Below, piece after piece: positions 11,392 through 23,460 of a stretch of DNA of 64,000 nucleotides. The translations under genes were made by a program, and so were the position numbers. Positions within the stretch are counted from its first letter, which is position 1, and every line of letters begins with the position of its first letter. This DNA is from Auriscalpium vulgare (Eukaryota; Basidiomycota; Agaricomycetes; Russulales; Auriscalpiaceae). Where the stretch lies: the NCBI GenBank assembly GCA_019915015.1, contig JAHBBC010000004.1, positions 372,001 to 436,000 on the forward strand. Reading direction: 5' to 3'. The notes below the pieces were generated by a model. It was not told the origin of the DNA, ran no database searches, and saw nothing but the letters and a program-made list of their open reading frames with translations.

Positions 11392-13518
11392 TTACCACGC
11401 CTCCCGCTCGTCCCACACCGCACGCCAGCCCCACTTGAGCGCGCTCTCCCCACCGCCCGCGGCGGTGCGCAGGTGGTGCACGTCCGACGCATCGTCGAGC
11501 ACAACATTCGGCGCGTAAAACTTGTGCGGCGGCAGACCCCCCGTTTTCGCGTGCCGTGTGTTTGCAACCGCGCGCGCGAGCAAGTGTAGCGGGTTCGCGA
11601 CGAGGCGCGAGCGCGGGGCGGGCGAGAGGTGAGCGAGAGTGATGGATTGCTGCGGGAAATGGTTGCACGCCTGGCTGAAGAACGGGAAGGTTGTGGGGAG
11701 GGAAGAAGGCGCCGGGGACCGCGAGGGAGAAGAGGGCCGCGAGGGCGGTCTGCTAGGCAGCTCGCGCAGCAGAAACGGCGCAGAGGGTTTCGCGCGCTGT
11801 TCCTGCGGCTCCACGCCGAGGAAGTGCGCGATGTCCGTCTTCTCGACACGCGAACCTTGAGGCCGCACACTGCGCCCAGGCGATGCTGAGGGTGACCGGC
11901 TGACCGACGCTTCCGGCGCGTATTCCGCAGTGGCAAGTGGCGCCAGGGTCGCGGATACATAGGCTTTCTGCACCCGCCTAGCCATGGCCGCAAGCGAGCG
12001 GACGGAATTCCACGCAGACTTGGTAGGTGCGCCGCTGTGGGAGTCCTCCTTGGCCAAATGTTCCGTCTCTGCTGTCGGCTTGACAGGACGAAGCAGGTAA
12101 TCGGCAGCGTCAGGGGTATTGTGAAAGTCGCAGGGGAGGCCGTCTCCGAGGGGGGACTCTTCGACGGTAACGGAAATGAAGCACTGCGCGTGCTCGCCCC
12201 CGCATGAGTGCTTCTGCGCAGGTTGGTCTAACGGAGGCAACGAGCTCGACATGGCGAATGCGGGTGTTTGGATCGGATGGGAATTGAACACCGACGTCGC
12301 GAATGACAGCCAGGATGACGCGTGCAGCATGAAGGACAATGTGGAGGTGGAGGTGGCTGCCGCCGATGCGACTGTGCCGTACGACTGGAACGAGGCCGCA
12401 AACGCGACGACACACCCCTCGCACTCGCGTGGCACAAAATTGTCGCGCACACGCACGAGCTGCCGCTCCCGTGCTTTACCCTTGAACTGCTCTGCCTCCC
12501 ACCGCACCGCCTCGAGGAGCACGCTGAGAAGCTCGCGCTCCTTCTCGCGGGCGCGCACGGTAGCGCTAGAGCTCCCGCTCATGATCAGACTCGACTCGCT
12601 GCCGGACTTGACGTCTTCTCCAGGGAACAGCGCGCCACGCATGCGCGCACGCACATTCTTGAACGGTACCTTGCGGGCGTTCTGGGTAGTCGGGTCGGCG
12701 AGGGCGGCGAGGGCAACGCGTGTCTTCGGGCTGCCCACGTTGCTCCTGCTGGCCGAGCTAGACGCGGACGACGGCTTCGGGAAGGTGGTGTAGGTGAATC
12801 GGTCCGAATTAGCAGATGGGGACTTGCTGCCGAGGACGCGGTACACGGGGGCGCCACGCGCGACGAACACGGGGTGGCCGCGGCGTTCGCGGTCGCGCTC
12901 GACGGTCTCGAGCTCGCGGGGCATGGGCACGCGCTCCTTGCGTTCCTCCTCGGCGCGGGCGATGAACGCGGAAATGCGTTCGTGGCGGGTGCGGGTGCGG
13001 GTGGCGGCAAAGGCGGCGTAGGCTATGTTGGCGGCTCGTTCTTGGGTGCGCCGGGCCCGGACGTCCGTGCTGGAGGTCGAGGTCGAGGCGGTGGGGGGCG
13101 GTGCAGGTTCCAGCGTGGCGGGAAGCGGTGTGGACGTGGGTAGTGGTTTCGCGGGTGGATATGGAGATGCGGGAGTGGAAATGTGCACGGAGGCGGCGCA
13201 GAGGGTGTGCACGCGGGGGTCCAGCGGGGCATGCGCGTCCTTGATTCCGAGGGTGCGGGTGCGGCGGTGGGTGTGCAGCGGGGTCGCGGGGTCGGGAGGC
13301 GTGAGCGGCAGCGGTGTGTTGACGGGCGACGGGGACGAGGACGAGGACGGGTAGGGGAGGGCGGGGCGGAGGAAGTGGAGGTTTTGTTTCTCCGGGGAGC
13401 GGGTGAGCGGGTAGCGATCCATGGAGGCGAAGGCTTGGCGGTTAAGCTCGCGCTCCTCAGAGGCCTGACGTGCCAAGGCGGCGGAGGATACCCGCCTTGA
13501 ACGACCACGCTCGATCAT
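11392..13518 (-). CDS. Long uncharacterised protein, 708 residues, intact
   Basis: A single uninterrupted 708-codon frame starting at an ATG (MIERGRSRR) and ending in TAA. It is Ser/Pro/Ala-rich and probably largely disordered. Residues 50-150 are a proline/serine/threonine region. Residues 180-215 are a charged helix (RAEEERKERVPMPREL, ERDRERRGHPVF), and residues 322-350 another (REKERELLSVLLEAVRW). Residues 365-410 are hydrophobic/Ser-rich, possibly membrane-prone or an unspliced intron that keeps the frame. The Pro/Ser-rich C-terminal third ends SALKWGWRAVWDEREAW. I recognise no catalytic domain. It is the longest clearly host-type gene here, with GC-rich codon use unlike the transposons. 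The large plus-strand frames over 12322-13143 are antisense to it. Confidence 0.75.
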   Translation of the reverse strand: MIERGRSRRVSSAALARQASEERELNRQAFASMDRYPLTRSPEKQNLHFLRPALPYPSSSSSPSPVNTPLPLTPPDPATPLHTHRRTRTLGIKDAHAPLDPRVHTLCAASVHISTPASPYPPAKPLPTSTPLPATLEPAPPPTASTSTSSTDVRARRTQERAANIAYAAFAATRTRTRHERISAFIARAEEERKERVPMPRELETVERDRERRGHPVFVARGAPVYRVLGSKSPSANSDRFTYTTFPKPSSASSSASRSNVGSPKTRVALAALADPTTQNARKVPFKNVRARMRGALFPGEDVKSGSESSLIMSGSSSATVRAREKERELLSVLLEAVRWEAEQFKGKARERQLVRVRDNFVPRECEGCVVAFAASFQSYGTVASAAATSTSTLSFMLHASSWLSFATSVFNSHPIQTPAFAMSSSLPPLDQPAQKHSCGGEHAQCFISVTVEESPLGDGLPCDFHNTPDAADYLLRPVKPTAETEHLAKEDSHSGAPTKSAWNSVRSLAAMARRVQKAYVSATLAPLATAEYAPEASVSRSPSASPGRSVRPQGSRVEKTDIAHFLGVEPQEQRAKPSAPFLLRELPSRPPSRPSSPSRSPAPSSLPTTFPFFSQACNHFPQQSITLAHLSPAPRSRLVANPLHLLARAVANTRHAKTGGLPPHKFYAPNVVLDDASDVHHLRTAAGGGESALKWGWRAVWDEREAW

Positions 13519-16500
13519 ATGGCCAGTCAGTTGGGGATGGGGAGACGGGCAGGTAGATATAGTGCTGGCGGGTGGGTGAGCATGGAGGACGCAGTGGGGA
13601 CGACGGGGACGACGGACCTGTGAGGCTTGAGCCCAGAGAGCGTGGACGACGGCGGGGAGAACTTTATACGACAGGATGATCTGCTGGGAGGACGCCAGGG
13701 GTATGGGTTGCGTACATCGACGTCGGTGGACGATAACACTACATTGAAAGACGGGAATGAATGTGGGAAGGTCCGACGATCGCCCGTTGACTCAACAGTG
13801 TTACATACGCGTCGTTCCATCTGGGAAAGCGCGGCTAAAATGCCATTCGCGCACAACTTCAGCCGCCACAGTCAAAAGTCGGGCTGTTAGGTGCAGTCGT
13901 TGTAGTGAAAAGCTGTATATCCAGTGAGTCTGACTGTCTTGTAAGTATGCATAGATTGTGACTCAGCAGACGTCAGGGCACTGTGCATCAGATCCCGCAG
14001 GCGTGCGTTTGCCCAACGCATTCTGGTCCTTTCTGACTCTCCCCGCTGTGTAGATGCGCTGTGTGAGGCTGCTCTTCAAGGTCCTGAGCGCGTGGAGCTA
14101 GAGTCGGTGCCTCAGTCAAGGGGACAGGCCGCACCTGTACGACGTGGTACAGAAGAACAGGCACGCCGATTGAACGGGATAAGCGCTTTCAACCGCGTGC
14201 ATTACCTGGGCATGGAGACGGGCAAAAGAAAGAAGGCAAGAGTGAGAGAAGAGGCGACCTCGCTCACGCCTTTGGCGTCGTTCTGCTGGCGGCAGCCGGT
14301 GTTGCCAACGCGTGGGCCGCGGTGGGCGTCTACTGAGATGGGCGACGTCATCGAGGCTACTTTCGTCGCCTGCAAGTCGTCTCTTGCCCATACCCCCGTC
14401 ACCAATGGTCTCTCTGAACTACTCTCTCTTTGCTTGTAGCTCTGTGCTCTTAGCTCGGTTTGCCAGTCCTCTGGCGTCCGTCATCTGACCTGGATCCGAG
14501 TTCGTGCCGATGTCCCTGGGGTGGTCGCGCCACGTCTACGGTGCAACGCCACATGTGGCGGATAGGGTCAAAATTAGATCGCCTCCATGTGATGAGCGGG
14601 CAGCGTTGGAGTGTTCATCGATAGGAAGGCAACGAACGGCTTCTATCTTATCCCTGGAAGAGTGTAAGAACAACAAATTGATAACAAATCCTCCTTGCTC
14701 CGCGCGTGAACAGACAGTGACTTTCTTGCCGATCCCCGCGGGCTAGGTTCTTCGTCCTGCGGATCTCGTCGCCCGCTCGTTGTGGAACATACCCATCTTT
14801 GATGTCTCCAGCCGAGCAGTTTGTCATTTTACTACACCCACAGTCATTTTACTACATGGACAATAATTCTTTGAAGAAGTATAAGTTACTGTCTCCGAGA
14901 CCCGACGGAGCGTAATTAACATGGGACCGGTCAGTTCGGTGCGACAGCCATACCTACAGCTGCCGCAGCCTGCGACATACGCCACATACGCCATACGCCA
15001 TAGGTGCCAATATCCGCTCTCGACGCCCATCGATTTTACTCTATTTCATTCACTCGGACATCCCGTATCTCTGGTAGTGGATCACCAATGGCAACTCGAC
15101 AAAGCTGTGCTGCACGCACGATGCTGTGGCGCTATCCGTAATCCCAAATTTCGGTATGAGAAGAGCGAGAAGATATTCGGCGACCATTGTGGGAGCATCG
15201 TGTATTGATTGCGGCGAATTAGGGACACATGTTGTGCTAGGCGAGGAAGAAGCGCCATGTCGGGAGGGACGTGCCAGAGTACAATCACCGTATGCCACCG
15301 CGGAGGCCGCGCACCATCGTGAAACACTTCAGTAGGACCTGTGAACGACGATGCCTTGCCCAGCCGGCACAAAACACGCATCGCCGCTGGGCTCCCCGGC
15401 GCTTGCCCCCTCATGTCTCGCCACCGCTCACCCTGCGTCCACGGCGAAGAGCTCGCATTGCGGGAGCAGATTCCGGTGACTTTGGTTTCGACAGGCTTGC
15501 GCGCAGTTGGTGCCAGCGCAGGGGGTGGCTTTGCAATGGCGTGACATTGAGGCGGTCGGGGATGATGTGGCTAACAGGAACTTTCCGAACTTGTTCCAAG
15601 CTGACGATGAAGTACTGTCCCTAGCACGGAAGTCGTCGTCGTCGAAAGTGAGGGTGGGCGCTGTGGGGAGAACTTTACGTGAGAATCATGGTCGAGTGTC
15701 ATGCGCACCAGGCCCGTCCTCTTCTGCCGGGAAAGGGGCTGAGCTGTTTGTGCCCCTTTGCTAAAGTTCTCGACTTCGAGAACCAGTGGAAATTCAGCCG
15801 AGCCACACAGGCACATTATTTAATAACCACGGGGTGCTGGGAAGCTTGCGATGTAATCCCGGCACATATGCCCACCGGCTGGCCGTTAACAATGATACTG
15901 CTTGGGTATATCAAGGTGACGAAACGCACAGGGGTTGATTTTCGACCGTTTTATCATTTGAATCGGCCTTGCACTATGCCGTTCGTGGAGTCGACGTGCC
16001 GTGGGGCGCATAAGTCGAGGTAAGTAAGTCGAGGTAAGTCGCCAGTGCTGCACTCCAGGGATAGAGGCTCAGCAAATTCTCTGCGCATAAATTATTGCTG
16101 AATCCATACTACGGGCGGGACTCCGAAGCGTCGGTCTCGCCACATACACCTGGCCGCCGGGGCGGCGTTCTGATACGGATGCAGATGGAAGGGCGCTGGC
16201 AACCATGTGGACCCTCGAACCTAGAATGTGAGTCTTGCTCTGGACTTGCTCGCAGCGAAGATGCCATAAATCGATGCGTCTCTCTCGACGCGTCGACGCA
16301 TCTGGTTTGAAGCAATGCCCGTGACGGAACGAAAAAAAAAATGATGACGCCTGTGTCAAAGCAACACATCGATCAGTTGTTCTTAGAAGAGGGCCAAGAA
16401 GCTACCCTTAACGTCGGGCAGCTCGACTGCAGTAACGGGATTGCTCACCAACTCGGGTTGTACTCATCAAACAGAAAGCAGACCTATTCATGTTAGATCC

Positions 16501-17088
16501 TGCCTGATCCTGCCGCCCTTCTTAATGGCGTTGCACAGCCTGAGCATGTGTGCCAGAGATCAGTGATCGCTGTGGTGACATGAAATTGATTGACCTTGGC
16601 TCCAAACGGGAACACAACTTGCGATCGCAGTAAGCGGCAGTACATGTAGAATTCGGGGGTGTCATAAGTTATGGGGCTGGACGAGACAGAGCAGTTATGT
16701 ATTGCGCCGGATCGGACGAGACGACGCGACCTGACGCAGGAGGCCGCTGCGTGACCTGCGGTTACGCAATAGGCGAGGATCTGGATCTCGGGGTATTCAA
16801 GCCATGGTGCGTTGCCCGCCATAGCCATGCCATGTCAGACTCTTAGCTTCGCTGTCGCCACGAAAAATTTCAAAAGCTTCCAATCCGCACGGCTTCCGAC
16901 GGATCCATAGCTCCGGGTCCCAGTTGACACGCGCTCTGCTGGGCCCTAACTGCCTTGTTCGGAGATCGGCGCTAGTTTCCCTACTTGGCTGCAGTACCGC
17001 CTAACCCAACTACTAACCGTTCGATACACAGGCTCTCTACATATAACATGGCCTCAAGCCTACGCACCTTTTGCGCCAGATCTGCAGA
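13519..17088. other. No recognisable gene
   Basis: The first few hundred bases are the upstream region of the minus-strand 708-codon gene. The rest contains only short overlapping frames with no conserved motif or convincing splice chain that I can see. Confidence 0.45.
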
Positions 17089-18036
17089 CCATGTATGCCG
17101 CCCACTGCCCAATGCAGACCGCCGAAGATTACCCCGTGCACCACTATCCTCTCGAGCCCGCCGACTTGTGCGTGCCACTACTACTCTCTAGAGCGCACCG
17201 GCCCCCACAGCTATACGCCTGAGCTCCCCAACCCCCCCTATGCCTACGTTCCGCTGGAGTTCACTGGCCCCACTGACGCCATCGAAAACTCGATGATCTA
17301 TTACGCCGGCAACAATCCGTACGATGCGAGCCCTGAACGTGAAACGTAAACCAAGCAGGTATGATTGAGTCGCTCCTCCCGGCCCGTGCGTATTGCTGGG
17401 ATACTGACCAATGTAATTTACAGGAGTGTTGCTTCCACGGCTCCTTGTTTGAGAGGCGGCCGCTGGAACCCGATCAGCAGTTCATGGCCTCTGAGCACGC
17501 GTCCTGCTCGCAGCTCCATCCCGTCCACACCCATATTCATCCCGTCGACGGTGTCTGCACATCTTGTTTGTCCTTCGACGCCGGAGACGGAGAGCGCCAG
17601 CATCTACCCTCGAGGAAATTCACACCTACCTCCCCGGCGCTGGTACAACATGGTGCTCACGCCACGGACGTCAAAGACCTTCCTCGCCTCATTCCCCTCA
17701 CCACCAGCGCTGCTCGCCCGCCTCGCCCGCCTCGCCCGCCGCAGCCTGTCGCAGCAGAAGACGATAGGGAGCTGTGCCGCAAGGTCATACGGCCCGTGCA
17801 GAGCATGACTTGCTTTTTCTGTAGAGCCAGGAAGATCGCATGCGGCCCAACTAATATGACCGAGGCACATGGGAAAATCTGTGGGTGAGTTACTAGTTGT
17901 TCTAACCAGCTTTGTTTTGCTGACTCCATGACCACCCATACCTGGGAGCCCATGTGCACGGCGTGGCTTGAAATGCGAGTACCCAAAGGAGTCGCTGCGC
18001 GGGCGCAGGCGCTGGGGGAAGAGTCAGGGTGTTTAA
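17089..18036 (+). CDS. Zn2Cys6 (GAL4-type) transcription factor gene, 5' exons uncertain
   Basis: The DNA-binding domain is split by an intron, 17885-17948 (GTGAGT..GAG). The exon ending at 17884 carries CFFCRARKIAC and then a spaced Cys (KIC). The exon 17949-18036 supplies GPCARRGLKCEYPKESLRG and a TAA. Together they give the six-cysteine pattern C-x2-C-x6-C-x12-C-x2-C-x6-C followed by a basic linker (RGRRR). Such nuclear proteins bind CGG-type half sites. Here the domain lies at the very C-terminus, unlike most family members. Upstream frames (17425-17884, ending PRPPRPPQPVAAEDDRELCRK, and 17089-17350) probably hold further exons, but an in-frame stop near 17347 means the join is not settled. 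It may be a truncated gene. Confidence 0.55.
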
Positions 18037-19189
18037 ATATCCACGGCCCTGACGGGCGATGCCTGGTCCCGGAACACCAGGTAGTCTCCGTAGGTGGTGT
18101 CTCCGTAGCTGGTGGTAGTCAATCAACACCAGGGAAAACCTTTGTCTGTCTGCCACGCGCGAGGCCTCCGGCCCCGCTCGCAATGAATACTTACCTCATT
18201 GATGATACAAAGGTTGGGAGCCCAAAAATAATTAAAGTAAGTACGCAGCTATTGACAATGATCAGACTTGAGACACCCTTTGCCTACCCGCGCGAAATGA
18301 ATCCCAAAAATAGCGTAATTAGGGAGAATTCTGAACAGCACACTGGCTATCGTACAAGAAACACCCTTTGCCTGCCCCGCGCTCAATGAATCCCGCAGTG
18401 TTGATACAAAGGTTGGGAGCCCAAACGTACGGAGAACGGCACTGCTTTTATACAAGGAACACCATCCACTAGGCTCCTTCCTTGCAATTTCACCCGACAC
18501 CATAACTGCATAGCAGCCTCGAGCACTCTAGCCATGTTAAGTTGTCTACATGCACAAGGAGCCTGGAGCGCAGCTCCGGTAAGTACTACCACTGCACTGG
18601 GCCCACAACCCCTACTACAATCACGCATTTCTCAGGGCTTTCAAGCAGAACTAATTATATGTATGTTACTCATTCAGGGTCAAGGATATCCTACGATGAA
18701 GATCCCCTCCAAACCTCGCAACGATCGCTGTCGCCGGCGTCGCCATTATTGCCGCGCGCGGCGTGTCGTGACGCTGGGCGTCGCGATGGAGGCGATGGAA
18801 CGATGGCGGTGGGATTTGTTCATCGCTCGAGATGCGGCATGGTTGGCGGTGGGCGTTGTGGTCGGTGTTGCTCATCGGTGGTGTGCTCGATGGCAGTGGA
18901 TGTCGCTCGAGGGCGTGGGCGGCGCGTTTGAAAGGCTGGAGGCGGCAGTGGGCGCGGGCAAATGGCTCAAAGTCAATGCTTAGATACTGCCAAAGGCAAG
19001 CATCAGCGTAACTAAGAAGAGGGAAGCACTTACACGTTGTGTGTGGGTATGCGCAGGACGACGCGCGCAGCGCGCGCGTGCGAGCCATCAGCGATGGTGT
19101 TTGTTCTCTGGAAGTTGTAGTGTGCTTACCCGTCCAGCTTGACCATGCAACGAGCGCGTGAGGCAAGTGCACATGCTGTTGATGCTACA
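18037..19189. other. No recognisable gene; short direct repeats
   Basis: GATACAAAGGTTGGGAGCCC occurs at 18204 and 18413, and an ACCCTTTGCCT word near 18280 and 18363, so an old partial duplication of about 200 bp is present. The remaining frames show nothing familiar. Confidence 0.45.
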
Positions 19190-19925
19190 TTTGGCATCTG
19201 GCGCACAGTGCGCGTTGTGGGAGGGAGCGAAAGATTCGCGGGGTCCTCGAGCCCGCGCGTCCGGATCTGGTGGAGTGGTTTGCCGTGGGCGGTCAGCTTG
19301 GCTGCGGAATAAATGTGGTGCCGCACGCACACACCGCTATTACCGCCCCCGATGAGCGCAACCTCACAAAACTCGTTCGCTGCGGCGCCCGGTCAGTCAG
19401 CCCACGCGCTTGCTGGCACACAGACGCGTACGCACGCATTTTGTACGGGAACTTGGGGAACGGGAGGTTGATCGCGAGCGTGTCGCCGGCTTCGAGATGC
19501 TCGAACACGTACTTGCTCTTGGTGCCAATGTCGTACTTCTTGATGAGGAACACGAGTTCACGGGCGAGTCGCGTGGTGAGATGATGAGGTCAGGCGCACG
19601 ACGGGGTGCTCATTCTTGTCGGTCAGCGCAGCGTCCGACGACACCGTTACGCCGTCGGACCCAAGACGCGACGGGAAGCAGCGACGCCTCGTCTTTGGGC
19701 AGCGCGAACACGAACCTGCACGGGTGTCAGCTCAGTGAAGCAGAAACAGGAACTGGGCACGTACTTGTCGGTGTCGTAGTTGTACGCATCAACCTCCTTG
19801 AGCTTGAAGCCTTGAAGTCGACGAAAGCGTTGGGGTCGGTAGGCTCTTCTCTTTGGGCTTCAAGGGCGCGGGTAGCTCGCTGGCCCTACGACGCCTAGCC
19901 CGAGCCCGAACAGGGGAGATGTTGG
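19190..19925 (-). pseudogene. NADH-cytochrome b5 reductase (Mcr1-like) pseudogene
   Basis: Minus-strand fragments follow the order of mitochondrial-type NADH-cytochrome b5 reductases. They are LKPKEKS and PTDPNAFVDFK (about 19830-19880), LKEVDAYNYDTDK, then after an intron at 19716-19764 FVFALPKDEASLLPVAS, then ELVFLIKKYDIGTKSKYV, AGDTLAINLPFPKFPYK, then after another intron ANEFCEVALIGGG (start of the NAD-binding part) and LEDPAN. Functional members are FAD flavoproteins passing electrons from NADH to cytochrome b5. Here several single-base shifts break the frame (near 19845, 19825 and 19580), and the N-terminal anchor and C-terminal half are not intact. It is best read as a decayed duplicate; an intact copy should exist elsewhere. 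Confidence 0.7.
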
Positions 19926-21845
19926 GCGCGGGAGGATGCGCGGATGAACGACATTCGGAGAGGAGGAAGAGAGGAAGAGCAGTGGTGGGTGGACTGGTTA
20001 CCTAGGCTTTATGAAGCTGAGTGACGAGCAAGCAAAGTACTGATTTGGTGGGGATGACGCGGGCGACGAGGAAAAGTTACCTTGCTTGCCAAGGTTTCTC
20101 GCACCCCCGTAATTATAAGCGCCCTAACCTTTTTCGACAACAAGTGCAAACAGACCGACTCTGTCACGTGTCCGCAGATATTATCTCAGTACGATCCCAT
20201 GCCATATATAATCTCCCATCAAACTCTGCACTGCTACGCTCCTTCCGTCGCATTGTACACATTGCAGTTTTCTACAGAGACCAATTGCTGTTTATTCTTA
20301 TCCCTCTCACTCATAAGTAACACACTGGGCTGCTATGTGGTATGTACTAATTGAGCTCGCGGCGTCGCGCGCTCCTCTGATGCTGCTAGTAACTGCCTGT
20401 GTAGATCCCACATCGTCACTCTGCCCTATTCCCTGCCATAGCTTCCCGTGCTGCTAACGTTACAGCAGCCCAACGTGCTTTCGTCTTCCGATCCCGCATC
20501 AACAGTCGCTCATCCTCCTGCAACAGAGGTGCCGGGAGCGCTTCGAGGAACGCGTTGCCGTATGTGCTGACACTTATTGAATTATTCTCGGTGCTTACTA
20601 GTCTTCACTACAGAGCTCCCTAGCATCTTTCAGCTGCGCAACTGGCCGATCACGAGTGAGATAGCTAGCTGCACAGGAGCTCAATGGTATGATCGAGACT
20701 CACCGTGTCGTCCCCATACCGGCGTATGACATGCATGGAGAACCGGAGTTCTACCGACGGCGCTTTGAAGGCGCACTTGTTGAGGTGCGCCTCAACCTCA
20801 CTCATCGGTCCATTGCTGCCCGGCCGCAATGCCAGCGAGCCAGCGTCGGACACCTATGTTGCCGACATCGTGTCCATCCGAGTCACTGTCTCGCCACCTC
20901 CTTCCAGGAAGCCGGTCACTCCGAGGAAGCGCAAGGTCTCTGTCATAAATCCTTTCGTCCAGGACAGCCCTTCCAAGAAGACGTAACGCGGCATCTTCCC
21001 TCGCAGCATGGTGGGAATGTGCTAAGGTCAGCTTATCTTTCATAGTATCGTGAACTTGTGCTGATGCTCCGTCGTCAGCTTGTCGTACATGCAACATGGG
21101 ATACCCGTAAATAGCGCTCGATTGTCCTTCCTCTCGTCATTGTTTACAGCCAACTTACCTGCCTCTCCCTTGCCAACATGATCTACCTGCCGTACCTTAC
21201 GCTCGCCCCTTGCATGATGCATTTCACGTACATGTTTGCATTCTAACGCCTCTTCACGTACGTACATACACACATAGGTATCCTACTATCACTACATATC
21301 CGGTCCTTTTGCGACTAAAATACATGACGTTGTCACTTCCCACTGTGCTGCCAGTGGAAGGACCTGGAATCCAACGGCAAGCAAGGTGGCCGCCGACGCA
21401 GTCGGCACTTCCCCAGTTCAACATCCGATGTCAATCGGCCTTGGGTGTTGAGAAACTACTGACCGACAATACACAATGTGTGGACATATCCTTTCGCAGT
21501 CGTTTCTTCACTGAATAGTAATGCCCCCATACATAAATGCGGGACATGTCATTGTGTGCAGAATAAAGTACATATCTCATATAATATTTTGCGACATCCT
21601 CCGGATCCACTTTTTGGAACTATATCTCATGGCAGCAGGTCTCCTCCGAGTTACATACATAGAACAGGTGTCGAGCAACAACGGAGGCTACATACGTTGT
21701 GCAGCCTACAGCATAGACTATCGAACACTCAGGAGGACTGTAGGCTCCGGTAGCTTGCTGGGCAGCTACATGAATATATGTTTTTCCTGCGCTTATGTCC
21801 ATCAGCGCACGCGGAGAGATATTACAGTGATAAAGAGAGCCCAGC
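19926..21845. other. No firm gene; one possible C-terminal exon
   Basis: A plus-strand frame ending at 20986 (VSPPPSRKPVTPRKRKVS, FVQDSPSKKT) looks like the basic C-terminus of a protein, but no upstream exon could be supported. Otherwise nothing recognised. Confidence 0.35.
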
Positions 21846-21911
21846 CGTCAGATAGATGATCCCTGAGCTTGCGAAGGGTTGAATCTAGCTACTCTGCCTC
21901 AGGGAGACTAG
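21846..21911. repeat. 66-bp dispersed repeat, copy 2
   Basis: Base-for-base identical to 4974-5039, same orientation, 16.9 kb apart. Flanks are unrelated on both sides. Confidence 0.85.
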
Positions 21912-23090
21912 CCTGGCAGCCTCGCGTTCACGCGAAGTCGCAGCTAGTTTCGGGCCCGACTACGGATTGAAGCCGATTACAAGACTACAGAGCGCTCAAT
22001 TGGACGGAAAACATATCTACGTAGACGCAGACGACGAGTGGCCAGGCGCGCGTTCGTATGATCCCCCGCACATCCTCCTCCGCCACTCCCTGCCCAACCA
22101 CCACGTCGACATTGAGCTACGCCCACCAGCGCGCGCACCGACGCGGTCTGGCGCTGTCTCGTCATCATCTAACCGTGGACTGCGCCGCTAGCTGCCGTAC
22201 TTGCGGGCGTCCGCACCGTGTCGTTGACTGGTTCCTGAAGGCCGTAGCGACACTGCGGGGGCGGACGGGTAGTGGGGCTGGTGTGTTATGTGGTAGTCCA
22301 AGTCGAGGCGCGGCTGGCGAGAAGAGGGTGAGCGCGAGGGCAGGGTTGAGAGGAGCAGAACACGGACCGGTCGCAGGCCTCGCAGGCCACCACTATTTTC
22401 CATCTTGAGCACGGCCGTCTTGGAGTTGCGAGGGAGAGCGGGCTTGGGCCCGAAGGTCTGCGTCGCGAATCAGTCGCGACGGGGCGGGCGAGACGGAATG
22501 GAACACGTACTGAGATCACAGGGAGGCACGACGGAGGGACAGTCCGTGTAGCGCAGCAAATGAACGCGACTCCGTTCTTCGTGCTTGCTGCCTTGCGCGG
22601 CTTTGACGGTGCGGGCGTTGCGGGACGGGAACGTGGCGCGGGCGATGCGGTTCAGTGCGGCTCAGCGGGCGGTTTAGCTGGCCGAAAAGCGACAGAGGCG
22701 ACGTGCCGGCCGTCGTCTGGCATCAATTCAGAGCTACCGGGCGACTTGAGGTTGCTTCCGATGTCGAATTCAGTGAGGGCTGATGAACAGTTGCTTTGAA
22801 AACTTGTAGAAACGGGCTGATGAACAGTTGCTTTGAAAACAGGATGCGCATGCTGTTCTCTGGGGGGGGGGGGGGGGGGGAGGCGTGAAAGGAAATGTGC
22901 GAGTCGTTTCGAACCATTCACAGTTTCAGTGAGCTGACAATCACGTGAGACTTGGAAGTAAGAGCAGCAAGAGCAGCAAGTGCCCCCAAGTTCCCTGCGC
23001 CCGACGACAAGTCCGGCTGATACCAGGACAGTCGACCAACAGGTGACAGAAGTCTGGTCAGTCCGAGTAAGCCGACGACAGTCCGGGCAG
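21912..23090. other. No recognisable gene; simple repeats
   Basis: GGGCTGATGAACAGTTGC starts at 22777 and again at 22814 (37-bp direct duplication). A run of 19 G follows at 22862-22880. Overlapping short frames only. Confidence 0.5.
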
Positions 23091-23092
23091 TA

Positions 23093-23185
23093 CAGCTCTT
23101 TCGGAAATGTTTGGGCGACGCGCGTAGAGGTGCCCGGAAAGTCCCGTAAATACAGAGCGCGGCAAAAAGTCACGAAAAGTCAGAA
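23093..23185 (+). repeat. Left terminal inverted repeat of the mariner element
   Basis: 93 bp, matching the reverse complement of 24917-25009; the outer end abuts TA at 23091. Confidence 0.9.
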
Positions 23186-23268
23186 TGAAATTTGCAACCC
23201 TCCTGCCGCCCTCTCCAGTCATCTGCCAGCCAGATAAATACTCATACACACTCATCGAACTATCCTAC

Positions 23269-23460
23269 CATGCCTGTGAACACACGAGGCCGGTCTGCTC
23301 TCGCCACGCTGCTCAAAGTTGTCAACATCGAATCCGAGGACGACGACGCTCCCGCTCTAGAAATCGAAGCACCTGATGCTCCGACACATCACTCAGGTCA
23401 TGCAGACAGCTTTGTTGATGATGGGAATGGCAGAGCAAGCGGACGTCAACATCTCTCGTG
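23269..23460 (+). CDS. Short acidic ORF inside the mariner element
   Basis: Starts at ATG 23269 (MPVNTRGRSALATLLKVV), continues through an acidic stretch (NIESEDDDAPALEIEAP) and ends next to a GTGAGT donor-like site at about 23459. It is not part of a standard Tc1/mariner transposase and is on the opposite strand. It may be an exon of captured host sequence or the remnant of an accessory ORF. No 3' exon could be supported. Function unknown. Confidence 0.3.

Noticed and set aside
12322..13143. 273-codon plus-strand ORF (and 12176-12793)
   Set aside because: Antisense to the 708-codon gene; Arg/Gly/Ala-rich composition typical of shadow frames.
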